Shown here one piece after another: positions 46,493 through 59,915 of a DNA stretch of 64,000 bases; the stretch's first letter is position 1; every line of letters begins with the position of its first letter. Source of the stretch: Aulostomus chinensis. Its lineage: Eukaryota; Chordata; Actinopteri; Syngnathiformes; Aulostomidae. The DNA is taken from positions 5,485,953 through 5,549,952 of the forward strand of contig JBBMOA010000003.1 of the NCBI GenBank assembly GCA_037954235.1, given 5' to 3'. The position numbers were made by a program, and so were the translations under genes. The notes under the pieces were generated by a model that worked only from the letters and a program-made list of their open reading frames with translations, was not told the DNA's origin and made no database searches.

Positions 46493-48455
46493 TCACCAAA
46501 TTCCTCTTTCTGTCATGTAACATGGAGCGACATGGTGGAGCACTCGTGACCATGTGGAGAAGGAACTCTCGCATGATGCTGAAGACACACCAATTACCAG
46601 GGCTGTTACATACAATTTGTGCAACTCAGGAGAAGCTTCCTTATACTCCTGCAGGTGATTACATACAGTGGACAGGTCTGTTTCATCTGGACATTTCTTT
46701 ACCAACACTGGTTTTGCCACAAGGATTTCATTTTTGTCAAACTTACAGCATCTCCCACAGCGCCAGCAAGCACAGCAAGGGGGTGCAACAAGGTGGAACC
46801 TAGAAATGCACTAGATTTGGGTGAAAGACTAGACACCACCTTCGTTAGCACAACATTCTTTTGGGAAAATCTATATTCCACTTCTGAAATGGCCCTGTCA
46901 AGAATGTTGACCAGGGAGCCTGATGGGGCGTGATGATCAGAGTCTGTATGGCCCACAGTTGAGACCACAACACTTTGCTCATTGTTCTCCTTCTCTTTGG
47001 AGGATGTGAATCATCCCCAGCAGGTGCCTGGGATAATTCTCCCCAACACTCATCTTTACGTATGTCTTCTAAGGACTCGAGCAATGAACCAACAACCTCA
47101 GAAGCAGCACACATATCCACAGACTGAGACTGTAGAATTGCATTTGCTGGTTTCAAGACACCAAGCACCCATACAAGAGAGTATCTCTGATAATATCTTG
47201 ACAATATGGTCCTGATGGTCAACAATGCACCTTAGTCACCTCATAGTCGCTTGTCCACCAGATTTCAAGCAGCCTTTTGAGACAAGGCGCATTGTATGTC
47301 TTGGACACATAGCCGTGCGGAAAATAGCTGGAAAGTGAACGAGAGCAGTTGAAAAACATTTTCGCTCATGACTCACCCTGCATGGCATGCACAACCACCA
47401 GTGCAATTTGTGGTTGTGACAGTTGACATATGAGACATGTGTATCAAGCTGCTTTTGGTGCTGTGCTTGTACACCACCTCTTACCCCACTCATCACAGCA
47501 GCACCATCGTAACAACAGCTAACCATGTTGTCAGTGCTCTAGCCAGCATCACTAAGATGCCTCGGTATCTCAGAGGTAATGTACTCCACATCAGGTTGAT
47601 GCAGGTCAAGCAACCCAATGAGATGCTCCTCTGGTATGGAAATGCTGATAAGATCGAATCATCATGGACAGATTTTCCACATTGTACAGGTCCCTAGTCC
47701 CATCACTTTTGAAGCAAAACCCTGCAGGATGTGTATTTTGCGTTATTTGGGATTACCTTTGCAATACTTGCTAGCTTCTCATCCTTCTCTGAGGTGTACT
47801 CCATCAATTTTAGGAAAAGACCTGAAGCAATGTCACCATTATCAGCTGCATTGTGTTCTAAAGTTTCTGCAGTCCCAAGGACACCAAACTCATTCACAGA
47901 CACAAATTTTACAATGCTGCCAACACTCTTGACATAATAACAGTTTTTCTCCAGTTGTGTCTTGCCTACAAGCAGGGAGTCAATAGTTCTCCCTTTAGCC
48001 TGTCTGCTCTTGTGTTGACTCCGGGTTGATGAAGCATGCACATGGATGTGGCTGAACACATGCCTCTGGAGGCCCTAGTCTCCACCGAGTGCTGCTTTCC
48101 AGTTGTTAAAACCAGTTAAGGTAAAAACAACATCAACAATATGGCAGCGCCACCATATTTCTGACATGGGAAACAGAGGCATGCAACCTCCTCAACACAT
48201 AATCTTACCGGGCAAGATTAAATGAGCACAAATGCACGCTTTGGGTAGCTACCCAATATTGACTGCGATGGTGCATTGCCACTCAAGTCACTGGCAACCG
48301 AGAGAGTGGGCTGCTTTAGGGTAGCACTTGGCAGGAAGGGTACAGGAGTAGTGCTTGTGGATGTGCTAGCAGCAGCATCGCTGCTACTGCTATCACTACA
48401 GGCAGAAGTGGCAGCACTAGGCTTTTTTATAGGCCTGAAAAACAGATGCATCTCA
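46493..48455 (-). pseudogene. hAT transposase remnant, ZMYM1-like type, broken
   Basis: Minus-strand pieces appear in the right order for this transposase type. A serine-rich N-terminus (FFRPIKKPSAATSACSDSSS, 48218-48451) comes first, then the QAKGRTIDSLLVGKTQLEKN and KVIPNNAKYTS region (47703-48059). The signature CCYDGAAVMSGVRGGVQAQ (47236-47526) follows, and then the C-terminal dimerisation block SSASCESSFSTWSRV (46493-46720). Stops and frameshifts separate the pieces, so no complete transposase is encoded. It has the same orientation as cadps. A host-recruited gene is unlikely given the breaks. Confidence 0.82.
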
Positions 48456-49042
48456 CAATATCAAGCGTTTTGTCTGTTATGTAAGTTGCTCTGCACAACA
48501 TTCACTGATGAACTGAGAGTGGAGAGTGAGTAAACTTTCTAAAAGTCACAGTGAATACATCCCAAAAATAGTGTGAAACAACAGAAATCTCTGTTGGTGC
48601 AGAACTAGGGGCTGGGGCAGGGCTTAAAGTATGGGTCTGACGGACTCAACTCATTTTTCCTCAGTCTGCCCTGCAGCCTACTCTGCTCTGCCTCATCTCT
48701 GTGCTTGTGTGACCAACAGACGCTCCACTCCCACAGGCACACAGTGGGAGAAGAGCAGTATCCTATTTGGCATAACAAAAATATATTTAAATGTGTTCTA
48801 TATCTAATTGTGTTGTTATTGTTGATGACCTCATTACGACCGATTTGTAAGAAGACGTTGTTTCGCTGCCTCCTCAAAGTCTTCCTGTTAAACTCCACTT
48901 AGTTGTGTTCTCTCCTTGGGTCTGTGAAATCTGACTCCAGTGTTAGGCTATGATGTCAGTTGGTCACTTGCATACAAGCAGTAATTGGATATTTACTAAC
49001 GGAGTGAGGGGAGGGGGTTTCAGGGGAGTGTAGCATGTGGAA
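48456..49042. other. intronic, nothing recognised
   Basis: Probably includes the unseen right end of the hAT element. No gene is recognised. Confidence 0.45.

Positions 49043-49077
<35 letters not shown>
49043..49077 (+). repeat. (CA)n microsatellite
   Basis: About 17 uninterrupted units. Confidence 0.97.
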
Positions 49078-49079
<2 letters not shown>

Positions 49080-50586
49080 AACAGAGATGAGAAAATGCCA
49101 AACTTGTGTGTTCTTTGTCGCAACAACTGATATATTAGAATGGGTTACTCAGATATTAGAATAGATTAGAATAGATTACCCAGTTATATTTAAGTATGTG
49201 TGCGCATAGATTTCTGTAACATTACAACTCATGCATAATGTCTTCAAAAAAGTCTGAACATGTTCCAGGAACAGCAACGTTCCTGCTCTGCACTCCAGCG
49301 ATGTCATCATGCTTCCAGACGAGGGTAGTTGATATATTCCTCAGTGACCCAGAGGCCTCATGGTGCACACACTCAACTAAAGCGTTTTTCTTCAGACCCG
49401 ATGGCAAGTGTCAAAAAAGCTTCGCTGAAGCTGAATGAGGAAATCTTCAAAACTTTTTACATTTTTGCTTTTTGAAGACAGGTACTCTGAAGAGCCAAGC
49501 CACACCAGCTTTTATGACAGAAATTGCAGCAAAAATCATTACATTTAAAATGAATCAGCGCAATTTGATGGCCAATACACAATATCCACAAAATTTGCTT
49601 AATTAAAGGGGAACTTCAGTATTTCTCACCTTGGAGGCCATTTTTGTAACTTGTTCCCGTTCAAGTCTGATTCAAAACTATAAAGTCTTGAAGAATAATC
49701 ATTTAATGCCATTATTCAGAGAATCTACAGTGGACTCAGCCAGCTCATCCACTGGAAGTTGAGGTTCAGGCAGAGAGGACTCTGCAAGCCCAAACATACC
49801 TTGAAACCGTTTGGAGTGCAACGTGTGAAAAAAAAAATCTGTTTACTTCCTCAATAATCGATTCAGCCACTAAAACTAGACCAGGTAAAACCTAGTTTAC
49901 AGTTTGATGCCTGGTCAGAGAGCTTAAATGTGGAGAAATTGTTGCACATACAAGTTTATAGTTGGGTCTACAGTGTGTATTCCTGGATAGATGAGACGCA
50001 CACTACTGGCTACCAAAATGTCAGCTTCCCTTGATTTAATAAGATACAATACTAATGTAAAACAATTTCAGGTGTTGGTGAGTGAGAAGAGGGTGGAATG
50101 GGACACAAAATGCCATGGAGCTGATGGGATGTAGCCCTGCCGCGGTCTGAGCGGGAGGCGCCATGCAATACTGCTGAAAGACAGGCATCTTTCCAGCGCA
50201 CCAGTCAGCACGCCGGTGTGACGCAGGAAGCAGTGGCGCTTGACTCTCTCCAAGATAACTCCCTGCCAAGAGACAACAGGACTCTCCTCCTAACACAGGA
50301 CCCATCTCCTCTAAGTTTCTGTCCTCACCGCCTGTGACAGTAAAAGTCTTTAACGGCATCCACCACCCAGGAAGATGAGCGCACGGCCAATCATGCTGCA
50401 CTTTGGAGCAACTTAAGCATGAGAAAAACTCTCCGTTGCCCTGGGCAAATGTCAGAGAAGAGTCAAGACTTGATGCGGCGGAGGCGTATCAAAGCTTTTC
50501 CACTCAGTCAGTCAGTCAATTACTCAGTGACCACAGCTGTCAGGGTTTCCAGCCTCAGGGGTCAAGCCAACAAAGAACCTTTTCTA
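49078..50586. other. intronic, nothing firm
   Basis: A segment near 49605 (aaaggggaacttcagtattt) resembles the start of a short fish repeat. A GC-richer open stretch at 50036-50401 has a 121-codon minus-strand frame without motifs. Confidence 0.4.
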
Positions 50587-50920
50587 GGGCAGCACAGTGG
50601 TGCAGTGGTCAGCACTGTCGCCTCACAGCAAGAAGATTCTGGGTTTGAGTCCCAGCTCGGGCACAGGGTCTTTCTGTGTGAGTCTGCATGTTCTCCCTGT
50701 GCCTGCGTGGGTTCTCTCTGGTACTCCAGCTTCCTCCCACAGTCCAAAGACATCAAGAGGGGACAAGGCTGATTGATACTCTAAATTGACCGTAGGCGTG
50801 GCTGTGAGTGTAAATGATTGTCTGTCTCTATGTGTTGGCCCTGCCATGGACTGGCGACCTGTCCAGGGTGAACCCTGCCTCTCTCCTGAAGGCTGCTGGG
50901 ATAGGCGGATGGATGGATGG
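50587..50920 (+). mobile_element. tRNA-headed SINE with shortened tail
   Basis: Complete head (tggtgcagtggtcagcactg, tgggtttgagtccc) and body. The tail jumps from gctgggatagg straight to (CGGATGGAT), so about 50 bases of the usual tail are missing. The flanks acctttt-ctag (left) and acctttcctaag (right) look like a diverged target duplication. Confidence 0.87.
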
Positions 50921-52975
50921 GACCTTTCCTAAGAGGTACTACGCATTTAGCTCCTCCTCTCCATCCCCGCCCAGCCTTTTCTCAAAAGTTGCATTTGTGA
51001 ATCATGGCATTTTCTTTAAGACATCATCAGAACTTACAGGTAATGTTTGACAACACTTTTCACTTCTTTCTGATGTGTTCATTGCCTTCGTCACATCAAT
51101 CAGTGTCACAAAAGAAAGAAAACAGGATGGCATTTCTTAATCTGGGAACAGGATGAATCCGCTTTTTAGAACAGGTAAAACACCCCTGTGTTTGCAGCTA
51201 TGTGGAGTGTAAAAAGGAGCCTACAGAAGGAATGTTGCTGCACGGTGCGTCATGATCTCTCTGGTACCTGATGGGTCATAAGACAACTACCTCAAGCAAT
51301 ATGGGGGGAAAATTGTGAGGTAAAGCCTGTCATGGTGAATTTTCTGTTTGATCAATTTATGCGATTGGGAGTTAAAGATAGTCATTAACTTCCTACTGTA
51401 AAATGCACTTGTATTGCTCTCGGCCTTTGCGGTTGCTCAAACGCGACCTAACCTAACCTTAAGTGGAGATTTTTTGGCCTCTGTACCAACTCTGAGTTGC
51501 CAGAAGTCATGTGACATCACATAATTCCTCCACGTGGCTTGTTTTCATTGCCATGACCTCTCTGGTCACTCCTTCCTGTGTGTATTGAGCTCTATAAGGT
51601 GGAGACTGGGTGTGGGGACTAATCACGCCCACAGTTTGCATTGGTTTGCATTGTTCATGTGGGGTTGTGGTTCAGTTTGCTCAGCCTGTTAAAATGAAAA
51701 ACAACCCCTGCAAATGACACCAACACACAGAGACCTTGAGACCAGAAACTCTGAGTTCAGACAAATGGGGACAAATGGTACCTAGGTTTCGTGTTGATCA
51801 CATTCTCATTCTTTTGGTGAGAAAGTAGTGTAACTAAATAAGTGATGGACCTACTGCGTGTTACTCAGTGCTGGGTTCTATTTTTTTACGCAACAAACAA
51901 GAAGGAAGCTCGTTGGCTATGTGTGCAGCCTCACAGCGAGTCGACCTGCAGCTCTCGTTGCTTTTAAAGGTGTGTTTGTGTTGTTTCAGTGACAGTAGGC
52001 ATCTGTTATGGTGCTCACCGCTGTTATGATCCGCAATTTATCTTTAAATGTAGCTTCATCTCAATTTCTGATGAAGTCTAGTGCTCCAGCTCATCCTAAC
52101 TGTAAGCTGGGTTAATGCTACTCAGATCAATGTGTCCCGATCGACATCCCATTACAGATTTACATACAAAGAACATTGCATGTTCCACATTCGGAGCGTT
52201 AGATAAACCCTTCCAACATGGACCAGTGATGGTTGCATCTCCAGCCCACAGCATCTCAAGCCCGGTGCAGTACCACCCACTTCCCAGCTGACTGGCAAAT
52301 GTGTTTGAGAAGGCGTCTGAGCTCCGGCGTGCCATCTAAATACAAAATGTCAAATGAGACTTTCACTTGAAGTCTACCTCAACATGGACACATCTTCTAA
52401 CATGCAGACCGGCTCTGACGTTGTGTCTGGACTGAGTTGTGTGGTCTTTTCATCCTGGATCAGCTTCTTTTGTCTTTTTTTTTTTTTTTTCGCTGAATCA
52501 AACCGAAGCTTTTGCGTTACAATATTTGCATAATAATTTTTACCTGAATTCACTCAAAAATATTTTCACCTAAAAGTCAATCTCGTTTCTCAGCTCAGTG
52601 TGGGTGCAAAATGATTCATTATGAGGAACAAATGATGGTAGAGCAGGAGTGGGACACCGTGTTCAGCTGACACAATAGGAGGGGAGCTGGGGGTGTATTT
52701 CTGATAACAAAAGAGATGCTTTTATGATTGGAAACTCAAACTCAATTAGTGAAATTGGAATCACCATTTACTGTTGGAACATATGAGCAGTAGAGTAGCA
52801 GTTTTCAATCTATTTTAATGGCTGTACTAGACTTTATGTGCAATTAATTAACACTGATCCACATACACTATTATCTTGTTAACTTTTCAACTTGTGTGTG
52901 TTGTTTAGATATTATAAACACAACTTAATTTCCTATCATTTTACTTCTAGCTGTTTAGAGATGCCCTCTCAATAA
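50921..52975. other. intronic, nothing recognised
   Basis: No gene or named repeat. A poly(T) run lies at about 52475. Confidence 0.5.
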
Positions 52976-53867
52976 GAGCTGTTCCAATACAAATACCAGC
53001 AAAAAATGCTGGATTTGGCATCAGCAAGTACATGGGTCTAGAACTGATCCGATTTAATGTGTAAAGCAACTGTTTACCTTTTTGGAAATCACTTTTTTTG
53101 TTGCTCTTAAACAATACTGTGTTGGTGCTGGCAACTGCTGAGAGAAGAAGCAGCTAGCAGTTGCTTTTATGCTAACTTACACGATCGTAAATCACTGCTT
53201 CTTCGTCACCGCAAAATCAGTAGCTAGTATCTTCCAGCAGCAACAATGTGTAGTTAAAGAATGTCAATATCAGCCAATTGGCCACACGAACAGAAGTCTT
53301 GAGGGAGGGCACCAACCTCTGAAGGTTCAATACTGGCAATCTCGCCAAGCGTTTGAGGAGGCACCATCCCAACGAACAAGATGAGCTCAACGAGGTGAAC
53401 GAATTGCAGCAGCAAACCCTGGGAAGCTGCTTTCAAACCAGGTGCTAAGTCAACAATGAGAGTCTTATAAAGGTACGCTTATTCATTCCTTTGTTTCATA
53501 TGTATGTCTTTATCTTTAAAGTTGCTGTTGTACCACAGAAAATTACGGTGACAGTTTAACAATCTTTCCTTGGTCTAAAGTGTGGCTGCACTAAGGGCTT
53601 AGCATTCTTTCTCGGGTCCAAGTACCTGTCAAAGTGGGAAAAAAAGCTCAATGGCATTAATTCTCAGAAGGTATGTGTTCTATTAAAGGATAGCGATATT
53701 ACCACATCAAGACAGGTTTAGTAGTTTACAGCTCTTAAAGATTATTTTAAAGTATAGAAATATTTTTAATACACTGATATTGGATTGGTATTCAGTATTG
53801 GCAGATACTCAAAGTTCGAGTATCAGAATCAGTATAGGGTAGGGAAAAAATAGTATCGGAACTGCTG
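52976..53867. mobile_element. possible decayed DNA transposon with gttcc-atac ends
   Basis: The left edge reads agctgttccaatac and the right edge is the complement of agcagttccgatac, an imperfect inverted pair of about 14 bases. The right sub-terminal region has repeated tattgg, cagtattgg and gagtatcag text typical of fish repeats. Open frames inside (53169-53384) have no motifs. Class is uncertain. Confidence 0.35.
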
Positions 53868-55912
53868 TCTATACATACCTTTCTCAGTCAGTCATATAGA
53901 GCTAAATATTAATAATCCCCCTGATATGTGTAAGAAAAAAATTGAGATTGTCTAATTTATTCTAGTAGTGAAAGCAGTTTCAATAACATGCTATGATCTT
54001 CCAGTAATTCCGCTGTCTGACAATAGTGCCGCACTCAAAGGACGATTCTGACTGAGTTTATTGAGTGAAATCTCAACAACAAATACTATTTTTTTTTCTT
54101 CAACTCAACACTCCGTGATATAGCACGCAAACATAAAAGCACACCTCTACAAAATCTGCTGTGCAGACTTCACACTTTTGCATGGAACTTATTTCATCCT
54201 GTCTCTTGTATCAACACTCTCACCAACGCGAATCCAAGCGATGTTTTTTTTCAGTGTAACACTATCTAAACTCCACTTTGTCTATTTGTAGTGAGGCAGA
54301 AAGTAGAGGCTGAGACCAGCAATGTTGTTTATAAAATTGCATACCAAGTATCTGACTTTTTATTAATTTTGTAGGGATGTTTTGCAACGTTTCATATCTT
54401 AAAAAAAGTGCCGCACAATTTCTTGTGCAAAAATGTCCCGCAACTCGTGCAATCGGTGCACCTGTAACTAGTGGGTACACTTCAGCGCAGACCAACCCTG
54501 ACTCCTCAACATCTTCCAGTACAGCACAGCAGCACTCGCTGGCCCTCAGGGATTTTGGCCTCCTTGCATGCACGTCCACCCCCCATGCTGAAATCATGGC
54601 TCACAGTCAGGGGCAGGATTATGCTTGCCTACAAAACCCAGGCTGCACCTGTGCAAAACCCCTGCAGTGAGAACATAAAGCGACATTTCTTGTCCTGTCA
54701 GTATAAAATGCAGTGATTGACATAGTTGTGACTCTGGTTAGTTAAGATTAGTCACAACAACATTAAGGGTTGAGAAAATCAGAGTTTGGGCTAAAAAAAA
54801 AAACAAAAATTAAATTAGAAGTGTTCAAAATGTTCCGATGTATAGAGCCACCTACTTTTGTCTCCAGAACAATGGTTGCAAATGTCCGTGTCTCCGCTAA
54901 AAATACAGTACACACAGCAAGCTACGAACAAGGAAAGAGTAGAGCAATGATGTAATAATTGTTTTGGTTGTCAAGCACAGTTAACAAGTGATTAAAAAAG
55001 CAACGTTTAATAAAAGCTTCTTTTTTCTTTTTTTTTAAAGAAAAGACCAAGACTCAGCAGGGGTCTCCAATGCTGCAGAGAGAAGAAAGAAGCAGAGCAA
55101 CACAATGCAAGTTTTTCAGGCAGAGTGGTGATCTCATACGAGTGCTCGTCCTTGGTACGCTCCATTTCCTGATGTCTTGCTATATTATATGATCCCTGCT
55201 GCTGTGCTATATTAACCGCTGCAGCACTATCTGATAAACCTTCACACTCCCGAGTAGGTAACTCAAACTGGAAATGTTCTCTGAGGCCTGTTCTGTCGCT
55301 CCTGGTTTCACGTGACTGGTTTATCTTTTTTTGCGCCCTCCATGACACATCAGCATGCAGGGAACTATTTGATAGAAATGCATTTTAATTAAAATTTCCC
55401 AGACTTTTTCTGACTGGACGAGAGATGTGTGCTCTGTTATTACTTCTGTGGTGATAATGTTGCAGCTGAAGGCACAGTTTCTTTATCACCACCACAGCAG
55501 TCGTACATACGAGGAGCGAGTGGAACATATTTCACTTGGTTTGAAACATGTTAGTCACTTAGTGCATAATTTCACACTCCATATGAGGACGGTGAAGTGC
55601 AGAGTGGAGGAAATCTCTTAAGGACAGCGAGGCAGATATAGCAGAACAGTGCATCTATCCATGATGACACCAAATGTTTTACAGAAAATAACGAAACCTT
55701 GAGTGAACACTGAAATATGCCAGGAACACGAAGAGGATCTCAACCTCCGATAAGTAACACACAACTAGAGCGTTTGTCTGTGCCACTTCTACATTATTAC
55801 ACAGATGAAAGTAGATATTTGATATTTTGGCCAAATACCTCAAATAAAACAATTTTGCCAAGATAGTGCTTTAAAAAATTATTGACAAAATTTAATTTCT
55901 AATGAATAATCA
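53868..55912. other. intronic, nothing recognised
   Basis: Open frames at 54262-54670 and 55007-55348 have no known motifs. Confidence 0.5.
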
Positions 55913-56106
55913 ACTCTAAATTGACCGTAGGTGTGGCTGGGAGAGCCAATGGTTGTCTGTCTCTATGTGTTGGCCCTGCCATGGACTGGTGACCTGTCCA
56001 GGGTGAACCCCGCCTCTCACCTGAAGGCTGCTGGGATAGGCTCCACCCCTCCCCCATGACCCTTAAAAGGATAAGCAGTAGAAATGAAAGGATGGATGGA
56101 TGGATG
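55913..56106 (+). mobile_element. 5'-truncated SINE copy
   Basis: Starts in the body at aactctaaattgaccgtagg and runs through the full tail to ggatggatggatg. The tRNA-like head is absent, as expected from incomplete reverse transcription. Confidence 0.88.
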
Positions 56107-59100
56107 ACTAATCATGAGTAATGTGCAAATAATGGCAAAGTGGGCAAAGACAGATATGAAGACACCTTGAACTGTCTGGTAAGGTCAGAAAATGACATCC
56201 CTTACCTGACCACAGCATTTAAAACCAGGACAAGACAACACTTGAGCTCACCACGATATACTCATCCAAAATCTGAGAGGATAGCTACTCTCATATCATA
56301 TTGTGTCCAACAAGATCTGCAGTTTCAAGCATAAAAAAATTCTGTCAACATCTCTTTCACACTGCAGTCCTCTGCAGGGTCAAATTCTAGCACCGAAACC
56401 ACAGCAGTCAACCAAATGTCTTGATATGTGTGTGTAGCGTTCGCACTAAGTCAACTGTTAATGAAGTCCTAATCACATGACCACCACTGATGAAACAACT
56501 GTCAGCAAAAGCCAGTACTATATAGATTTACCACAGCCTTCACTGCTATGTGATGATTAGATTTTGTCTGTATAGCCTCAAACAAGGGGCAAAAGGTAAA
56601 GTAAAACCAACAAAACCTTGAAAGTTCTCTTGTTAACATACAGCATCTCCTGAGTTTCAGTTACGCTTCAAGAGAACTGCAGGGCAGGACTAGGCAGGAC
56701 CGCTGGAAACCCAACACTGACGTTGAAACTCCAGGATGTCACTACAGTGAAGCAATGGGTGCGCATCCTGGTGAGTCACACTCACTGACCTTTGGTCCCA
56801 CTCCCCTACTGTGCTACAGCCACCAAACAATCTCCTGGAGCCCAAAGAAGAAGGGCCAACGTAAACGAGTCACTGTGTACGGAAATGAACCACATACAAG
56901 CGATGTCACCACACAAATTAACAGATCCGTCATTTGATTGACAGAATGTGCTCTTACTTGGAGGATATACTGGTTCCATTGACTCCAGCTCATAACTCAC
57001 AGGCAAACATAATGGGACAATAATAATTTATTTCCGAATATTATTTTTGAGGCTCCAAATGCACTCAGAGGTTGCCATGGTGATGCTAACAGTTTAGTTT
57101 CTTCTAAATGAGAAAAGGACTCAGTTGAGATGCTTCCTCAGCTCCAATTATTACTCAAAGTCAATAACATTTATTTGAATTTCCATTAAGTTATAATTGT
57201 ACAATAATAACAGAAGAGCATTTCAGTGCGGAAAAAATGCGCTTTTACCGTTTTACAGTATCCAGATGCCCCATTTGATGACATTTTCGTGTGCTCTGGG
57301 GCTGCAGAAAGCTCTGCCCTTGCACCATACTGGAGTGATTTTAACGATTGTTATTTCCATCACTCATTTAGACTTAAAATCTTAGGATAATGGAATCCAG
57401 GTTGAAAGAAAAAGTTCCACTTTAATGTGACTGGTGCTGAAATTCCAGTACGCCAGCCAAAGTCCCAACAGGCTCTTGATTGGGAAATTACACTGCTTTG
57501 TCCTTCACATTTACTGCTGAGCTGTCGGAAAGTGGCTTTATTATTCCTGTTCATCACAAAAGAATCAGTAGAGAACTGTTAGGGTTAACTGTGGATGGAA
57601 TTATTACAGAGAGAATAACACACGTGCCAACATTGATTTTTCTTTTGGTCGACTGAAGTGGCTGCCACAATATGCTCTGTCAAGAGGACGTGAAGATCTG
57701 TCCAGACAAAAAAACATTGACAGCTAAATAATCCACTTCCTGAAGAAGAATCTGCATGTGACTCCAGACTCTTGCCATCCTTCTGCCTGTAAGAGAAGCT
57801 AGAGTAGGATGTATTGTCAGACAACCACAAGAGACTGGCCGTTATTGTGAGTGATACCAGCTGCTACATGGAGACGCGCAGGAATGAGTCCTGGAATGGG
57901 AGTTATTTTCGATTGGTTTCTGTCTCCAGCACTAGCTCAGTACTCCACACCTCAACATTTTTTTCCACAATGTAACCGATAAATGTGGCACTTGTGAATT
58001 TAGAAGTGTGTGAATTTAGAAGTGTCCGCGCACCTCGACCTCCAGGCCATCGGGTCAACATGTTAACACACCTCTCTTATAACCCGCATCCACACAATTC
58101 CAATCCCTGCTAAAATTTGGAAACGTTTGCTTGCGAAAGGAACCCGCGCTGACGTAAAGTAACATTCTTTCAAGGGACATTTTCCAGTTAAAGTGTTAAC
58201 TTGGAAAAATATTGCTGGCAATACAGGCACACACCAGGTGTCTCTCAGAATTTTAGGAACAAGAGTTTAATGGGTTATGGCAGGTGTTTACATGACTCAC
58301 ATGCAATCAGAATGTTGTCATATTCCAATTTAGGCGGAAGTTATGGTGTGTGTGTGTAAACGTAGCTGATAAGGAATTTTATCTCTTATCCTTGTGCCTC
58401 ACCCTCATAATTTGTTCGGTCAGGTGAATAGCTGGTCTCTGCTGGGAGTCTCGGGAGTTTTATCTGGGGCCTTTTCAAAACTGTAAATTTGTAGTCAGAG
58501 CATTTACTGATAGTGAAGCTGACACTCACGGCGCCAGCGTTGTCTTTACGCGTAGCTGTGTAGACTACGTGAAGGTCACATCTGTGCAGACTGTTCTAAT
58601 TCGGTATTACTGGGTCGGGCCTGAAGTAGAAGTATGACTGTTAACGAGGGCCAGACACAAATGTTGTGGGGGAGCTGATTCAACCTCAACTCGCAGCAAA
58701 CCTTGTACACCTGTGGTGGACGTCCAGTACAGTGGTCCAGTGTAAACCGTCTCTGAGTCCCCAGCCGGTTTCTTGTGTCTGACGAATTCCTTCATACACA
58801 GAATTCCTTTGCAGTAGTCAGTGTGTAAGCTGACCTGTAACTGATGAGCTAACGTGAGCCATCATACAGACCCGAACATGACTTTTACTGTTTACTATTT
58901 ACTCGTTATTTACCTGGTTACTATTTGAGGTTATGAGGTTTTTATCTTGTATATCATCAGACCCAAGAAGGTGAAAGCTGGTCAGGCATGGTGACCAGAA
59001 AGGGAGAGACAGATGACCAGGTAATGAGGTCAAAGAGTTTAAACGCAGTGGCGAGGAAAGAACCAGAACATTTACATGCACTCTGAGGTCGAGCTACAGT

Positions 59101-59252
59101 TGTAACTGTAGTCCATATAACTGGACTACTGGCCTTGTATTGTCATATGCAGTTACTGTATGAGTTGCCATACTTTTTTTTTTACATGGACACAAAAATA
59201 TCCAAAGGAGTGGTGGGTGTGACATCTGTCCCCAGTCTGCCCTACGAGTGGG
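56107..59252. other. intronic, minor duplications only
   Basis: A 16-base direct duplication (gtgaatttagaagtgt) lies at about 57993-58025. Text near 58.28 kb (gtgtttacatgactcac) recalls the TIR element at 32105. Nothing else is supported. Confidence 0.45.
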
Positions 59253-59915
59253 GATTTAACTAGAGCTGCACGGTACATGACGGTAGAAATTATATGAATT
59301 TGGTCTACAGTAGAGATCTGCGCTCTACCGTCCTATCACTGATGACATCATCGCACCCGCCTCAAAATGGCTGCAAGCACAGAGACAGCAGAACAGGAGG
59401 AGCTGGTAAAAAAAAATCAGTGCTACGTCCTTAATTTGGACTTTGTTCGGACTTAAAAGATCGGATGTTGAACAGAAAACAATACTTTGCAAGACGTGCC
59501 GAGTAACGGTGACGGCAAACAGAGGTAATACGAGCAGTTTATTTTACCATCTGTTTTGTAATGTAGACAACATTCTTTTGTACTTCTGTCACAAGTTATT
59601 TGTGTTCATGTCCACTATTTTGCAACATAGAGTCCTGGGTTTCAATTCTGAGTTTTGAGTTCTGCTTTCTGCACAATAAATGCTCTAAAAACTACATGAC
59701 ATCTTTGTGTTTTATTATAATTTTCACACATTTATATTGCAATACATACCGTTACCGTGAAGGAATTCGATTTATACGGTGATGCCAATAAAAGTTAAGC
59801 TCAACGCACTCCAGTTGGGATCCCGTTTAAGTCATGCATTACAGAATTTCCCTTGGGGATGCATAAAGTATTCAGATATGAATTTTAGGTCATACCACCC
59901 AGCCCTAGGTTTAAC
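59253..59915 (+). mobile_element. short hAT element with BED-finger exon, TIRs and 8-bp target duplication
   Basis: The element proper is 59261-59907. The left end TAGAGCTGCACGGTA pairs with the right end, whose complement is TAGGGCTGGGTGGTA (11 of 15). The flanks GATTTAAC (59253-59260) and GGTTTAAC (59908-59915) are an 8-bp target duplication with one mismatch, the hAT hallmark. Only the N-terminal BED exon is left of the coding part, so it is a deletion derivative of about 650 bp. Confidence 0.85.
59369..59570 (+). pseudogene. BED zinc-finger exon of hAT transposase, damaged
   Basis: An ATG at 59369 starts MAASTETAEQEELVKK. A frame shift in the A-run near 59410 leads to FGLKRSDVEQKTILCKTC and RGNTSSLFYHL, the BED-finger signature with the CxxC pair and first histidine. 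The final histidine of the finger is not in frame. No catalytic or dimerisation domain follows. Confidence 0.75.

Noticed and set aside
46493..48455. Functional domesticated hAT-derived gene
   Set aside because: Stops and frameshifts break every domain, so it cannot encode an intact protein.
50036..50401. 121-codon minus-strand open frame in a GC-richer stretch
   Set aside because: No recognisable domain, and overlapping open frames exist in other phases.
51440..51465. cctaacctaacctt resembling telomere-like repeats
   Set aside because: Only two short units that do not match TTAGGG spacing.
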